Shown: in pieces, positions 9,525 to 17,628 of the stretch
How the letters are laid out: the number at the start of each line of letters is the position of its first letter
Numbering within the stretch: position 1 is the first letter of the stretch
Source of the DNA: Gammaproteobacteria bacterium
Lineage (GTDB): Bacteria > Pseudomonadota > Gammaproteobacteria > GCA-001735895
Direction of reading: 5' to 3'
Assembly (NCBI GenBank): GCA_024225395.1
Contig: JAAEMR010000144.1
Span: forward strand, 1 to 45,584
Length of the DNA stretch: 45,584 nucleotides
Translations under genes and position numbers: made by a program
Notes under the pieces: generated by a model
Seen by the model: only the letters and a program-made list of their open reading frames with translations
What the model was told of the DNA's origin: nothing
Database searches by the model: none

Positions 9525-12500
9525 ATGATTAAGTGGTATACCCAACACCCTACCGCTGCCAATCTTACGATGCTGGCGGTCATCATTCTGGGTTTAATTA
9601 GCCTACCAAACCTGCAACGCGAAACTTTTCCACGCATTAGCAATGACAAAGTTAGCATTCAGGTGATTTACCCGGGTTCCACCGCGGAAGACGTCGAAGA
9701 TGCTATTTGTAGACGACTGGAAGATAGCCTGGAAAGCATTTCCGATCTGGACGAAATGATCTGTGAAGCTTCAGAAGGCTTTGGTAAAGCCACGGCCGTG
9801 ATGATTGAAGGCAGCAAGATGGAGCGCTTTCTGGATGATGTAAATTCGGCAGTCGATGCCATCACTGATTTTCCCGACCAGGCCGAATCACCTGTTGTTG
9901 AGGAACTTGGCCGAACCGATGCAGTGGTATCCGTGGCCATCACCGGTCCGGAAGACCCTGTCATTCTTAAAGCTTATGCTGAAGATGTAAAACTTCGGTT
10001 ACTGGCCACGGCCGAAATAGCCAATATCGTCATTGATGGTTTCTCTGATCATCAAATTCGCGTCGAGATAGCTGCAGCTCGGTTACGTCAATACAGCCTG
10101 TCCCTGGCCGATATTGCCAGCATTATGCAAAATCAAAGCGTGAGTACGCCCGCCGGACGACTGGAAAGTGATCAGGAAGATATCCTGTTACGCTTTGATG
10201 ATCAGCGAAAAACGGTCAGCCAGGTGGGTAAGCTGGTGGTCATTTCGGGTAAAACCGGCGCTGCTATACGATTACATGACATAGCCACCATCACTGATCG
10301 TTTTGACCGTGATGAAACACGCATCCTGTTCAATAATGAACGCGCTGCCATTTTGAATATCACCAAAACTCAGTCTCAGGATATTCTAAAATCTTTAAGC
10401 GATGTAAAAAACTTTATTGAACAGGAAAACAAACTCTCTCCAAAAGGCGTCAAGTTAACCCTGACTCAGGACAGAGCATCCGTCGTCCAGGATCGTCTGG
10501 ATATGATCATGCGCAATGGCGCTCAGGGATTACTGGCCGTCTTTGCAATACTCTGGTTATTCTTCAGTTTTCGCTACAGTTTCTGGGTCACCATGGGTTT
10601 ACCTATTTCTTTCCTGGGCGCAATGTTCGTCATTCCACTGGCAGGCATGACCATTAACATGATTACCCTGGTCGGTTTGCTTATCGGTGTCGGTCTGCTG
10701 ATGGATGATGCCATTGTTATTGCAGAAAATATTGCCGCCCGGCTGGAAAAAGGTGAACGAGCGATGCATGCCGCTATCGCCGGTGTGTCACAAGTTTTAC
10801 CTGGCATACTTTCTTCATTTACCACAACTCTACTGGTGTTCGGGTCGTTGGCCTTCATTACCGGTGAGATCGGGCAAATTCTACGCGTCATGCCCATCGT
10901 TTTAATCATCGTGTTAACGGTCAGTCTAATCGAGGCTTTTCTGGTTTTACCTTATCATCTCGGCCACAGCCTGAAGGGCATGGAAGATCGAAAACCATCA
11001 CGTTTTCGCGCAGGTTTCGAACATGGCTTTGATTTTTTCAGAGACAGACTGTTTCTGCCTTTATTGAGAAAAGCAGTCTCCTATCGTTACATGACACTGG
11101 GTATTGTGATCATGCTGATCATCACCGCGATCGCTTTACCGGTATCGGGTAAAATAAAATTTGTCGGTTTTCCTCCAACCGATGGGGATATTCTCGAAGC
11201 CCGTTTACTACTGCCCCAGGGTACGCCACTATCAATTACCGAATCGATCGTAAAGCGGATTCAACAGTCAGCCAGGAATATTAATAAAGAGTTTAAACCT
11301 AAACAGCCTGACCAACAAAATCTGGTGAATAATATCACCATTATTTATGGGCAGAATCCAGATGCCTATGAATCCGGCCCTCATGTAGCCCGTATCATTG
11401 TTGACCTGCTCAGTGCAGAAGTCAGAAACACCAGTATCGATGAATTTCGTGCAGCCTGGCGAGAAGAAACCGGTGAACTGGCGGATGTTATTTCACTAAA
11501 ATACACCGAACCCGCCATTGGACCGGGTGGTCGCGCTATTGAAGTCAGGTTAAAAGGCGAAGATTTACATCAGTTAAAACTGGCCTCCCATGAAATGCAG
11601 GACTGGTTTAAGAGCTATGCCGGAGTCATAGACGTAAGTGATGACTTACGCCCCGGAAAGCGTGAACTGCATGTTCGACTGAAACAATCTGCCGGTGTAC
11701 TTGGGATTAATGCCAACATGGTTTCAAGCCAGATCAGGGCCGGTTTCCAGGGCATTCAAATTGATGAATTTCCTGTCGGTGCTGAAACTTATGAAGTCGA
11801 CCTTCGCCTGGCAGCTTCTGATCGCCTGTCGGCTGATGACCTGGAACAATTAACCATTACCGGCCCCAATGGTAGCCAGATACCACTACCCAATGTCGCC
11901 ATAATTGAAGAAGTTCGTGGCTGGGCTCGCATAAACCGTGTTGACCGCAAACGCACAATTACGGTTTACGGAGATGTTCAACGGGAAATCGTCAATTCTC
12001 AGGAACTGCTGGGGCTGGCAGCTAAAGATATTTATACCAAGGTCCAGCAAAAATACCCAGGTGTCAGGATTGATACTCAGGGTGAAAGTCAGAACTCGGC
12101 AAAAACCGGAAAATCGATAGTCAGAAATGTAGCTCTCGGCATGATCGGCGTATATATTTTACTGGCACTGCAATTTCGAGGATATGCAGCGCCACTTACC
12201 GTCATGGTCGTTATTCCAACCGCCCTGATAGGCGTGATGTTTGGACATTATGCGCTGGGGCTGGACTTGACCATGCCCAGTATCATCGGCATGGCATCAT
12301 TGTTTGGCGTGGTAGTGAATGACTCAATATTACTGGTCGTATTTATCCGCGAAGCTCGAGACTCGGGAGTCGACACACTGAAAGCCGCCATCGAAGCCGG
12401 GCGGTCCCGATTCCGCCCTATTCTATTAACATCTATAACCACCATCGCCGGTTTGACCCCCTTGTTAACTGAAACCAGTTTACAGGCTCAAATTTTAATT

Positions 12501-12635
12501 CCAATGGCTGCATCTCTGGCTTTCGGATTAACCTCTGCAACCATCACCGCTTTATTCCTGGTGCCATCTTTGTATTGCATACTGGATGACTTTAACGCGC
12601 TGGGACAGTTACACGCTGAAGAGGATGAGTCGTAA
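9525..12635 (+). CDS. RND family efflux pump, inner-membrane subunit (AcrB/HAE1-like)
   Basis: Proton-driven efflux permease with 12 predicted membrane helices in the RND pattern: one N-terminal helix (about 10-28), a large periplasmic loop, a block of helices (about 330-540), a second loop and the last block (about 865-1020). The two adjacent acidic residues of the proton relay are present in TM4 (GLLMDDAIV, Asp394-Asp395). The family motif GVVVNDSILLVVF in the second half lacks the Lys of AcrB, as in many HAE1-type pumps of unknown substrate. N-terminal PNLQRETFPRISNDKVSIQV and YPGSTAEDVED are typical of this broad group. It forms one operon with the adaptor upstream. Confidence 0.94.
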   Translation: MIKWYTQHPTAANLTMLAVIILGLISLPNLQRETFPRISNDKVSIQVIYPGSTAEDVEDAICRRLEDSLESISDLDEMICEASEGFGKATAVMIEGSKMERFLDDVNSAVDAITDFPDQAESPVVEELGRTDAVVSVAITGPEDPVILKAYAEDVKLRLLATAEIANIVIDGFSDHQIRVEIAAARLRQYSLSLADIASIMQNQSVSTPAGRLESDQEDILLRFDDQRKTVSQVGKLVVISGKTGAAIRLHDIATITDRFDRDETRILFNNERAAILNITKTQSQDILKSLSDVKNFIEQENKLSPKGVKLTLTQDRASVVQDRLDMIMRNGAQGLLAVFAILWLFFSFRYSFWVTMGLPISFLGAMFVIPLAGMTINMITLVGLLIGVGLLMDDAIVIAENIAARLEKGERAMHAAIAGVSQVLPGILSSFTTTLLVFGSLAFITGEIGQILRVMPIVLIIVLTVSLIEAFLVLPYHLGHSLKGMEDRKPSRFRAGFEHGFDFFRDRLFLPLLRKAVSYRYMTLGIVIMLIITAIALPVSGKIKFVGFPPTDGDILEARLLLPQGTPLSITESIVKRIQQSARNINKEFKPKQPDQQNLVNNITIIYGQNPDAYESGPHVARIIVDLLSAEVRNTSIDEFRAAWREETGELADVISLKYTEPAIGPGGRAIEVRLKGEDLHQLKLASHEMQDWFKSYAGVIDVSDDLRPGKRELHVRLKQSAGVLGINANMVSSQIRAGFQGIQIDEFPVGAETYEVDLRLAASDRLSADDLEQLTITGPNGSQIPLPNVAIIEEVRGWARINRVDRKRTITVYGDVQREIVNSQELLGLAAKDIYTKVQQKYPGVRIDTQGESQNSAKTGKSIVRNVALGMIGVYILLALQFRGYAAPLTVMVVIPTALIGVMFGHYALGLDLTMPSIIGMASLFGVVVNDSILLVVFIREARDSGVDTLKAAIEAGRSRFRPILLTSITTIAGLTPLLTETSLQAQILIPMAASLAFGLTSATITALFLVPSLYCILDDFNALGQLHAEEDES

Positions 12636-12648
12636 AGACAGAGATACT

Positions 12649-12774
12649 CACCACGAAGGCACGGAGAACACGAAGATAAGTCATGATGTGGTTGTGGACT
12701 TTCAATATGCTAACAATGACTGAATTATCCAGTGACGTTTAATACTATTTTCTTTCTTCGTGCTGTTCGTGGTG
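12649..12774. repeat. Inverted-repeat intergenic element (CACCACGAAG type)
   Basis: Two related arms face each other in the gap after the RND gene. The left arm at 12649-12675 begins CACCACGAAGGCACGG; the right arm at 12756-12774 is CTTCGTGCTGTTCGTGGTG. Arms match as an imperfect inverted repeat separated by about 80 bases. From memory, similar CACGAAG-rich repeats occur in many copies between genes in environmental proteobacteria. No ORF is present inside, which would fit a non-autonomous or REP-like unit. Copy number in this genome cannot be judged from one window. Confidence 0.55.
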
Positions 12775-12841
12775 AAAAGCATTAAATGATCAAGTTCTAA
12801 ACTCGATTATGAGTTACAGCTAAAAAATAATTTTCAACCGC

Positions 12842-13912
12842 TCATTTCTGGTATAAGAAATGCCCGTTACCATAACTTTTTCCATCATTGGGAATGAACA
12901 TGGCCTTGCATAAACTGAAATATTTATTCCAGTTATCCACCTCATCGGTGGTTAAATATTCAGGGTAGATCTGATCAATAGATTCCCAGAAACGCTTATG
13001 CCACTCATCCAGTGTTTTCCAGTAATTCATCCCATTGACAAACCAGCTATTTTTAAACGTTAAGTGGGTATTATGTCGCGGCGGCTCACTCAATGGCCAA
13101 ATATGTGCACCAGGGTAATATGCCCCCATCAGGGTATCTTCAGAATTTAGAAAAGCAGGCAGTACATCAACTGAAACAATACAGTGATGCATACATAAAC
13201 CTCCCGGTTTCAACAGCCGGGACAACTTTTTCTGCAATAAATCAATATTACTGACGTGTTCCAGAAACCCGATAGATATGACCCTGTCAAAAGATTCGAG
13301 CTCAATACCGAGAGAATCAACATCATCAAAATAGGCCTGAATTAACCTGAACCTGAGATGATCAAAATTATTATCGGGACTCATTAACTCTTTTCTGATG
13401 TAACCAGTTTGGACTTCACTTGGATTTATTCCAGTAACCTTAATATTGGGATAAGTTTCCAGCAGATATTTTGACAATCCTCCAAAACCACAACCCAGGT
13501 CTATAATAGACTGACCATCCTGAATATCGGCACGTTCAACAAGCAATTCATATTTTTTCATTTGCGCCTGTTCCAGAGAGATATCTTTCAATTCCGGACC
13601 GTAAGAATCAACACCAAAACAACCCATTGTATAAGCCAGATAATCTTTATCCAGGAACGCACGATAAACATGGTATTCCTCATTATAATGACTCAGCGAT
13701 TCAGGCCGGGTTTCGCTTTTGGATATATCGCCTTCAAATGAATTTAGCCCGTAACTTTCGGTCAGATTTTTATTTCCCTGCCAGCGCTCATATTCACGCC
13801 CAAAATACCGGGCCAATTGTTTTTCGAATTTCAATACCTCAGCAGAACCGTAGGGATGGACACCATGATTAATCAGCTGTTGAGAAATATTCATCATTGA
13901 TTTTTTATTCAT
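12842..13912 (-). CDS. SAM-dependent methyltransferase of the cyclopropane-fatty-acid synthase class
   Basis: Class I SAM methyltransferase, 356 residues. Seen: an N-terminal alpha-helical part (1-80), then YLAYTMGCFGVD and ISLEQAQMKKYELL, which match the segment before the SAM site in CFA synthases and mycolic-acid methyltransferases, then the SAM motif SIIDLGCGFGGLSKYL (about 135-150), VTGINPSEVQTGYI, and FDRVISIGFLEHV with KLLKPGG-like RLLKPGGLCMHH. The C-terminal bicarbonate-site motif of classical CFA synthase is not obvious, so simple methylation rather than cyclopropanation is possible. The ATG overlaps the ketosynthase stop in ATGA, so it is translated with the KAS and ACP genes. The acceptor is presumably an acyl chain; this is inferred from class and neighbours. 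Confidence 0.85.
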   Translation of the reverse strand: MNKKSMMNISQQLINHGVHPYGSAEVLKFEKQLARYFGREYERWQGNKNLTESYGLNSFEGDISKSETRPESLSHYNEEYHVYRAFLDKDYLAYTMGCFGVDSYGPELKDISLEQAQMKKYELLVERADIQDGQSIIDLGCGFGGLSKYLLETYPNIKVTGINPSEVQTGYIRKELMSPDNNFDHLRFRLIQAYFDDVDSLGIELESFDRVISIGFLEHVSNIDLLQKKLSRLLKPGGLCMHHCIVSVDVLPAFLNSEDTLMGAYYPGAHIWPLSEPPRHNTHLTFKNSWFVNGMNYWKTLDEWHKRFWESIDQIYPEYLTTDEVDNWNKYFSLCKAMFIPNDGKSYGNGHFLYQK

Positions 13913-15123
13913 GTTGAATATCTTTTTAATGCGACCACAGCATTTAATCCACCAAACGCAAACGAATTTGACAAGGCATTATTTATCGTTTGATGACGAG
14001 CCTTATTCGGTACGTAATCCAGATTACATCGCTCATCTGCCCGGGTGAAATTTGCTGTGGGAGGAATAATACCGTGATGAACGGCCAGCGTGGTGGCCAC
14101 TACTTCTAAAGCACTTGATGCACCGAGTGCATGGCCATGCATTGACTTGGTCGACGACACGGCAAGCTTTTGGGCATGACCTTGGAACAACCGGTTAATG
14201 GCTTCAGTCTCAGCAATATCATTGGCCTGTGTTGCCGTGCCATGGGCGTTGATATAGTCGACTTCACCCGGGTTAAGTGCTGCATGCTCTAATGCTTTTC
14301 CCATCGCTTTTACGATACCCGAGACATTGGGTCGCGTTATATGATGCGCATCAGAGGTCATTCCACAACCCGATAATTCCGCATAAATCTTTGCTCCCCG
14401 GGCTTTAGCATGCTCTTCTGTTTCCAGCAATAACATGCCAGCACCTTCCCCTAAAATCATACCATCACGATCAAAACTAAAAGGTCGGCAGGTATCATTC
14501 GACACTACCCTGATAGCATCCCACGACTTTAATAAACCATAAGTAAAAGGTGCATCGGTTGCGCCTACAAGAGCAACGTCGACCAGACCTGATTTAATCA
14601 TACTGATACCTTGAATAATGGCATGTGCACCTGAGGCACAGGCACTGGATAGCACGAAAGCAGGCCCTGTGATACCGAGGTGCAAACTGACCATGCTGGC
14701 AGCGGCACTAGGCATTCCTTTGGGAATAGTTAGAGGGTGAACACGCGAACTATTTTGACGGTAGAGTCGCTCATAGGTAATTTCATCGGTATGTTTTCCA
14801 CCGCAGCCACTACCAATGATAACAGCCGCATCGGTAATCGCTTTATCCCCGGCACTCAAACCCGCATCTTCTATCGCTTCCTTCGAGGCCACCACGGCTA
14901 GCTGTGAAAACCGGTCGAGCAGAGAAAGTTCATCTGTGGAAAAGTAGTCTTCCGGCTGATAATCAGGCAATACAGCCCCAACGGAGATTTTCACCCCGTC
15001 AACTGCAGGAACTAAAGGTTTAATTGCAGGACGACCAGCGACTAACTCATCCCAGAAAGAAGAAACATTCAAACCCAGAGCTGAAACTGATCCCAGTCCG
15101 GTAATCATGACCCGACGATTCAT
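13909..15123 (-). CDS. Beta-ketoacyl-ACP synthase (KAS II/FabF-like)
   Basis: Condensing enzyme that extends an acyl-ACP by two carbons with malonyl-ACP. The 404 residues cover the full thiolase fold. Catalytic residues are all visible: Cys162 in VLSSACASGAH, His294 in YINAHGTATQAND, Lys326 and His331 in STKSMHGHALGA, and the closing NSFAFGGLNAVV. It therefore should be active, not a chain-length factor. It is not the housekeeping fabF context (no fabD, fabG or pabC). It sits between a dedicated ACP (21 bases upstream) and a CFA-like methyltransferase (4-base overlap), so a specialised acyl product is likely. Confidence 0.93.
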   Translation of the reverse strand: MNRRVMITGLGSVSALGLNVSSFWDELVAGRPAIKPLVPAVDGVKISVGAVLPDYQPEDYFSTDELSLLDRFSQLAVVASKEAIEDAGLSAGDKAITDAAVIIGSGCGGKHTDEITYERLYRQNSSRVHPLTIPKGMPSAAASMVSLHLGITGPAFVLSSACASGAHAIIQGISMIKSGLVDVALVGATDAPFTYGLLKSWDAIRVVSNDTCRPFSFDRDGMILGEGAGMLLLETEEHAKARGAKIYAELSGCGMTSDAHHITRPNVSGIVKAMGKALEHAALNPGEVDYINAHGTATQANDIAETEAINRLFQGHAQKLAVSSTKSMHGHALGASSALEVVATTLAVHHGIIPPTANFTRADERCNLDYVPNKARHQTINNALSNSFAFGGLNAVVALKRYST

Positions 15124-15144
15124 TATTTGTTAATACCGTATCGT

Positions 15145-15369
15145 TTAACGAGAGATATCGCCTAAGTTCTGTAAAATATCATTAACGGTAACAATGGATG
15201 GAATAAGTTCATTGGGAATTTCTATATCGAAAGCTTCTTCAAGTTCGAATAACACGGAGACTGCCTTTAATGAATCTATGCCTAAATCAATTAGTTTAGT
15301 TTCTGATTTCACATCCTCTACATTACAAGGCGCTATTTTAGCGATGGTTTCGGCTACTTTATTTAACAT
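15145..15369 (-). CDS. Acyl carrier protein (dedicated)
   Basis: A 74-residue acidic carrier protein. The phosphopantetheine attachment motif is clear: LGIDSLKAVSVL with Ser33. The rest (ETKLIDLGIDS, LEEAFDIEIPNEL) follows the ACP four-helix pattern. It differs from the usual AcpP consensus (EDSLDTVEL replaced by IDSLKAVSVLFELEE), as expected for a secondary ACP serving a specialised pathway. First gene of the ACP-KAS-methyltransferase operon. No strong ribosome-binding site precedes the ATG. Divergent from the rpfF-like gene. Confidence 0.92.
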   Translation of the reverse strand: MLNKVAETIAKIAPCNVEDVKSETKLIDLGIDSLKAVSVLFELEEAFDIEIPNELIPSIVTVNDILQNLGDISR

Positions 15370-15697
15370 TATGGTAATAACTTAAAATTATGCTTAAAAC
15401 TTAAAATTATGGTTAAACAGCAGGCCGTTTAAGCAGACTGCAAACTGTAACATATCCTCCCTAAACTTCTTATTTCCAGGGCAATTATCCACTCGATCTT
15501 ATTTATAACAAATATAATCCTTTATGCCATTCATTAATAGACATAAATATATCCTGTGAAATATTTATCAAAATTTTTAGTATACATATCAATTAGTTTG
15601 AGTATCTTTTTAATTTAAGTTATAAAGTAAATTCTATAACTTATTTATAATTAAAAAATCAACACCCTTACAGGTAAAAGTATAGTAAATCCGGCAC
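15370..15697. promoter_or_regulatory. AT-rich divergent promoter region between the ACP operon and the rpfF-like gene
   Basis: A 328-base spacer without an ORF. Next to the ACP start a 14-base unit AACTTAAAATTATG is repeated directly at 15379-15392 and 15398-15411 (19-base period). Nearer the rpfF-like gene, TAAGTTATA (15616-15624) and TATAACTTA (15635-15643) form an inverted repeat with a 10-base spacer, again 19 bases from arm to arm. The octamer ATAACTTA occurs on both sides (15377 and 15636). These could be operator sites for one regulator that controls both transcripts, although AT-rich DNA makes such matches easier by chance. Confidence 0.4.
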
Positions 15698-16741
15698 ATG
15701 AATATAAAAAATAAAGCCTCTACAGCATGGTCGAGCAATAAAAATGTTGAGAAAAATCAAAACCCGGTCCGATATACCCAGTTCAGCACCCGATATGATT
15801 CTGAAACCGGAGCCATCTGGTGCTGGATGCAACCTGATCCTCGTCCGTGCATCAATACCCCCCTTATTGATGAACTTACTCAGCTTCAGCAGCAGCTCAC
15901 CAACACTTATCAGTCACCAAGCAGTAATTCAATCTGGTCTTTTAAACACCTGATACTCGCTTCTAAAACTCCCGGGATTTACAACCTTGGGGGCGACCTG
16001 GACTTATTTATGCACTGCATTGAGAATAACCAGCAGGAGAAGCTCAGGCAATATGCTCACAAATGCATACATTTAGTGCACCAAAACATTTCCAACCTGA
16101 ATCTACCAATTTCCATGATTTCCCTGGTTCAGGGACAGGCTTTAGGCGGAGGATTTGAGACCGCACTATCCTGCGATACCATCATTGCTGAACGCAGTTC
16201 TCAAATGGGATTCCCTGAAATCATGTTTAACATGTTTCCAGGTATGGGTGCTTACCATTTACTAGCTCGTAAAGTGGGTTCAACTCTGGCTGAGCGGATT
16301 ATATTAAGCGGGGAAACTTATAGCGCTGGCCAACTCTATGATATGGGCATTATCGACATACTGGCAGAAGATGGAACAGGCCAACAGGAAACAGATGACT
16401 ACATGAAAAGCCACAACCGGTCACACAACACTATTCACAACATAAAAAAAATTCGTCGAATGATTCACCCGATTACCAGCAAAAGTTTATACGATGTTGT
16501 CGACCTATGGGTTCAGGCCGCTATGAATATGAGCCAGAAAGATTTATCAAAAATGAAACGTCTGTTACAGCTACAAAAAGACCTAAAAGACAGTAAAACC
16601 ATCGAGATAGAAGATAACGTGTTAATTCCACGCCGCGGCGAGTGGCGTAAGGTTAAAGATGTAAATTTCCCCTTAACCACTCACCTGGGTGATAATGTGC
16701 TGCACAACAGAAGAAAAAATGATACTCGAAGACACGCATAA
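15698..16741 (+). CDS. rpfF: RpfF-like crotonase, probable DSF-family signal synthase
   Basis: Enoyl-CoA hydratase/crotonase-fold enzyme, 347 residues, closest in my recognition to RpfF of Xanthomonas. RpfF converts 3-hydroxyacyl-ACP to cis-2-unsaturated acyl-ACP and releases the free fatty acid signal. Seen: YNLGGDLDLFMHCIE (oxyanion region), SLVQGQALGGGFETALSCDTII with Glu154, and MGFPEIMFNMFPGMGAY with Glu174. These two Glu residues correspond to the catalytic pair Glu141 and Glu161 of RpfF. The N-terminus is about 25 residues longer than RpfF. The C-terminus carries an extra 50 residues or so with a basic tail (RRGEW...FPLTTHLGDN...HNRRKNDTRRH). It is divergent from the ACP operon. No rpfC or rpfG homologue adjoins it. 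Confidence 0.85.
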   Translation: MNIKNKASTAWSSNKNVEKNQNPVRYTQFSTRYDSETGAIWCWMQPDPRPCINTPLIDELTQLQQQLTNTYQSPSSNSIWSFKHLILASKTPGIYNLGGDLDLFMHCIENNQQEKLRQYAHKCIHLVHQNISNLNLPISMISLVQGQALGGGFETALSCDTIIAERSSQMGFPEIMFNMFPGMGAYHLLARKVGSTLAERIILSGETYSAGQLYDMGIIDILAEDGTGQQETDDYMKSHNRSHNTIHNIKKIRRMIHPITSKSLYDVVDLWVQAAMNMSQKDLSKMKRLLQLQKDLKDSKTIEIEDNVLIPRRGEWRKVKDVNFPLTTHLGDNVLHNRRKNDTRRHA

Positions 16742-16899
16742 ACAATCGTCAAATTTTAATCTGTTTCGCCCTGTTAGCTGCGGGTTAAGGGAAACTGATA
16801 GATACCCGGTTCAGACAGATCCGAAGTGCGGGATAAAAGAGCTTCCTGCAACTACCTGATATGGGTTGATACGAATACACCAAACCGGAGAAAATATAT

Positions 16900-17094
16900 T
16901 TATACGCTACAGGTCATATCCTGACCACAGCACATAGGCGATTTGATTTTACCATGTCCATCAGGGCACTCCGATACATGAATAGTTTCACCCTCTTCGG
17001 TAGTAATCGTACTGTGTACAAGTTCTTTTCCACAGGTACCACAAGTCATGGTGCCCACACTCATACCACAAACTTCACACTTATAAGCTGACAT
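16900..17094 (-). CDS. Small zinc-ribbon-like protein of unknown function
   Basis: A 64-residue protein with cysteines arranged as metal knuckles: YKCEVCGMSVG, MTCGTCGKELVH, then SECPDGHGKIKSPMCCGQDMTC. The spacing suggests one or two zinc or iron sites, resembling rubredoxin-like or desulfoferrodoxin N-terminal knuckles. I recall similar short conserved proteins in gammaproteobacteria but no established function. It is monocistronic. The 158 bases between it and the convergent rpfF-like gene show nothing clear. Confidence 0.75.
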   Translation of the reverse strand: MSAYKCEVCGMSVGTMTCGTCGKELVHSTITTEEGETIHVSECPDGHGKIKSPMCCGQDMTCSV

Positions 17095-17362
17095 TATTTA
17101 TCTCCGGTTAATTATCAAATTTTACTTAACAGAACCTGTTAAGCTTGCGGATATCATACCTGAATATACTCGCTAATTATTCAACTGATTTAGCTGATAA
17201 ACACTAAAAAACACCCAATAACCTGGAATTCATTGATGATAATGTATAATTTTCACATCAAAAACAATGCATAAGTTATTTTGAGAAATCCGACACATTT
17301 ATTTTAATTTACCCTTTTTAAAATATACACTTACCAAGTACATTCATAAAAGAGCAGTAATA

Positions 17363-17506
17363 ATGAGTAATAAAATAAACTATATAGATCTGGATGATGA
17401 CGATGATAAGACGGTCTTTCAAACAGAAGAAGACCGCAGAAAACTGGAAATGGAAATTTCTGGGCTGGGCGATGATGATACCACCGAGGTAGATATCACC
17501 GCTTAA
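17363..17506 (+). CDS. Small acidic protein, 47 residues
   Basis: A short ORF with ATG at 17363 and TAA at 17504-17506. The product starts MSNKINYIDLDDDDDK, continues with a charged middle (EEDRRKLEMEI) and ends in GLGDDDTTEVDITA. It is strongly acidic with a helical-looking centre. The ribosome-binding site is weak (AAGAGCAG upstream). The codon pattern and sharp composition suggest a real gene, but I do not recognise the family. It stands alone between the divergent zinc-ribbon gene and the PDZ gene. Confidence 0.5.
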   Translation: MSNKINYIDLDDDDDKTVFQTEEDRRKLEMEISGLGDDDTTEVDITA

Positions 17507-17628
17507 TTGCCCCCTTTACAACCATACTGGCAACACGTTTTTTGATTAACCGATACTCTGCATTTATAAAGTGTAGAGCCCGGTTTATACTCACCGCTAT
17601 TAATTGAGAGACTCATGACAACCCGGCA

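Noticed and set aside
12842-15369. Reading the ACP-KAS-methyltransferase operon as an aryl-polyene or polyketide cluster
   Set aside because: No ketoreductase, dehydratase, chain-length factor, acyltransferase or thioesterase gene is nearby, so the cluster is too small for those pathways.
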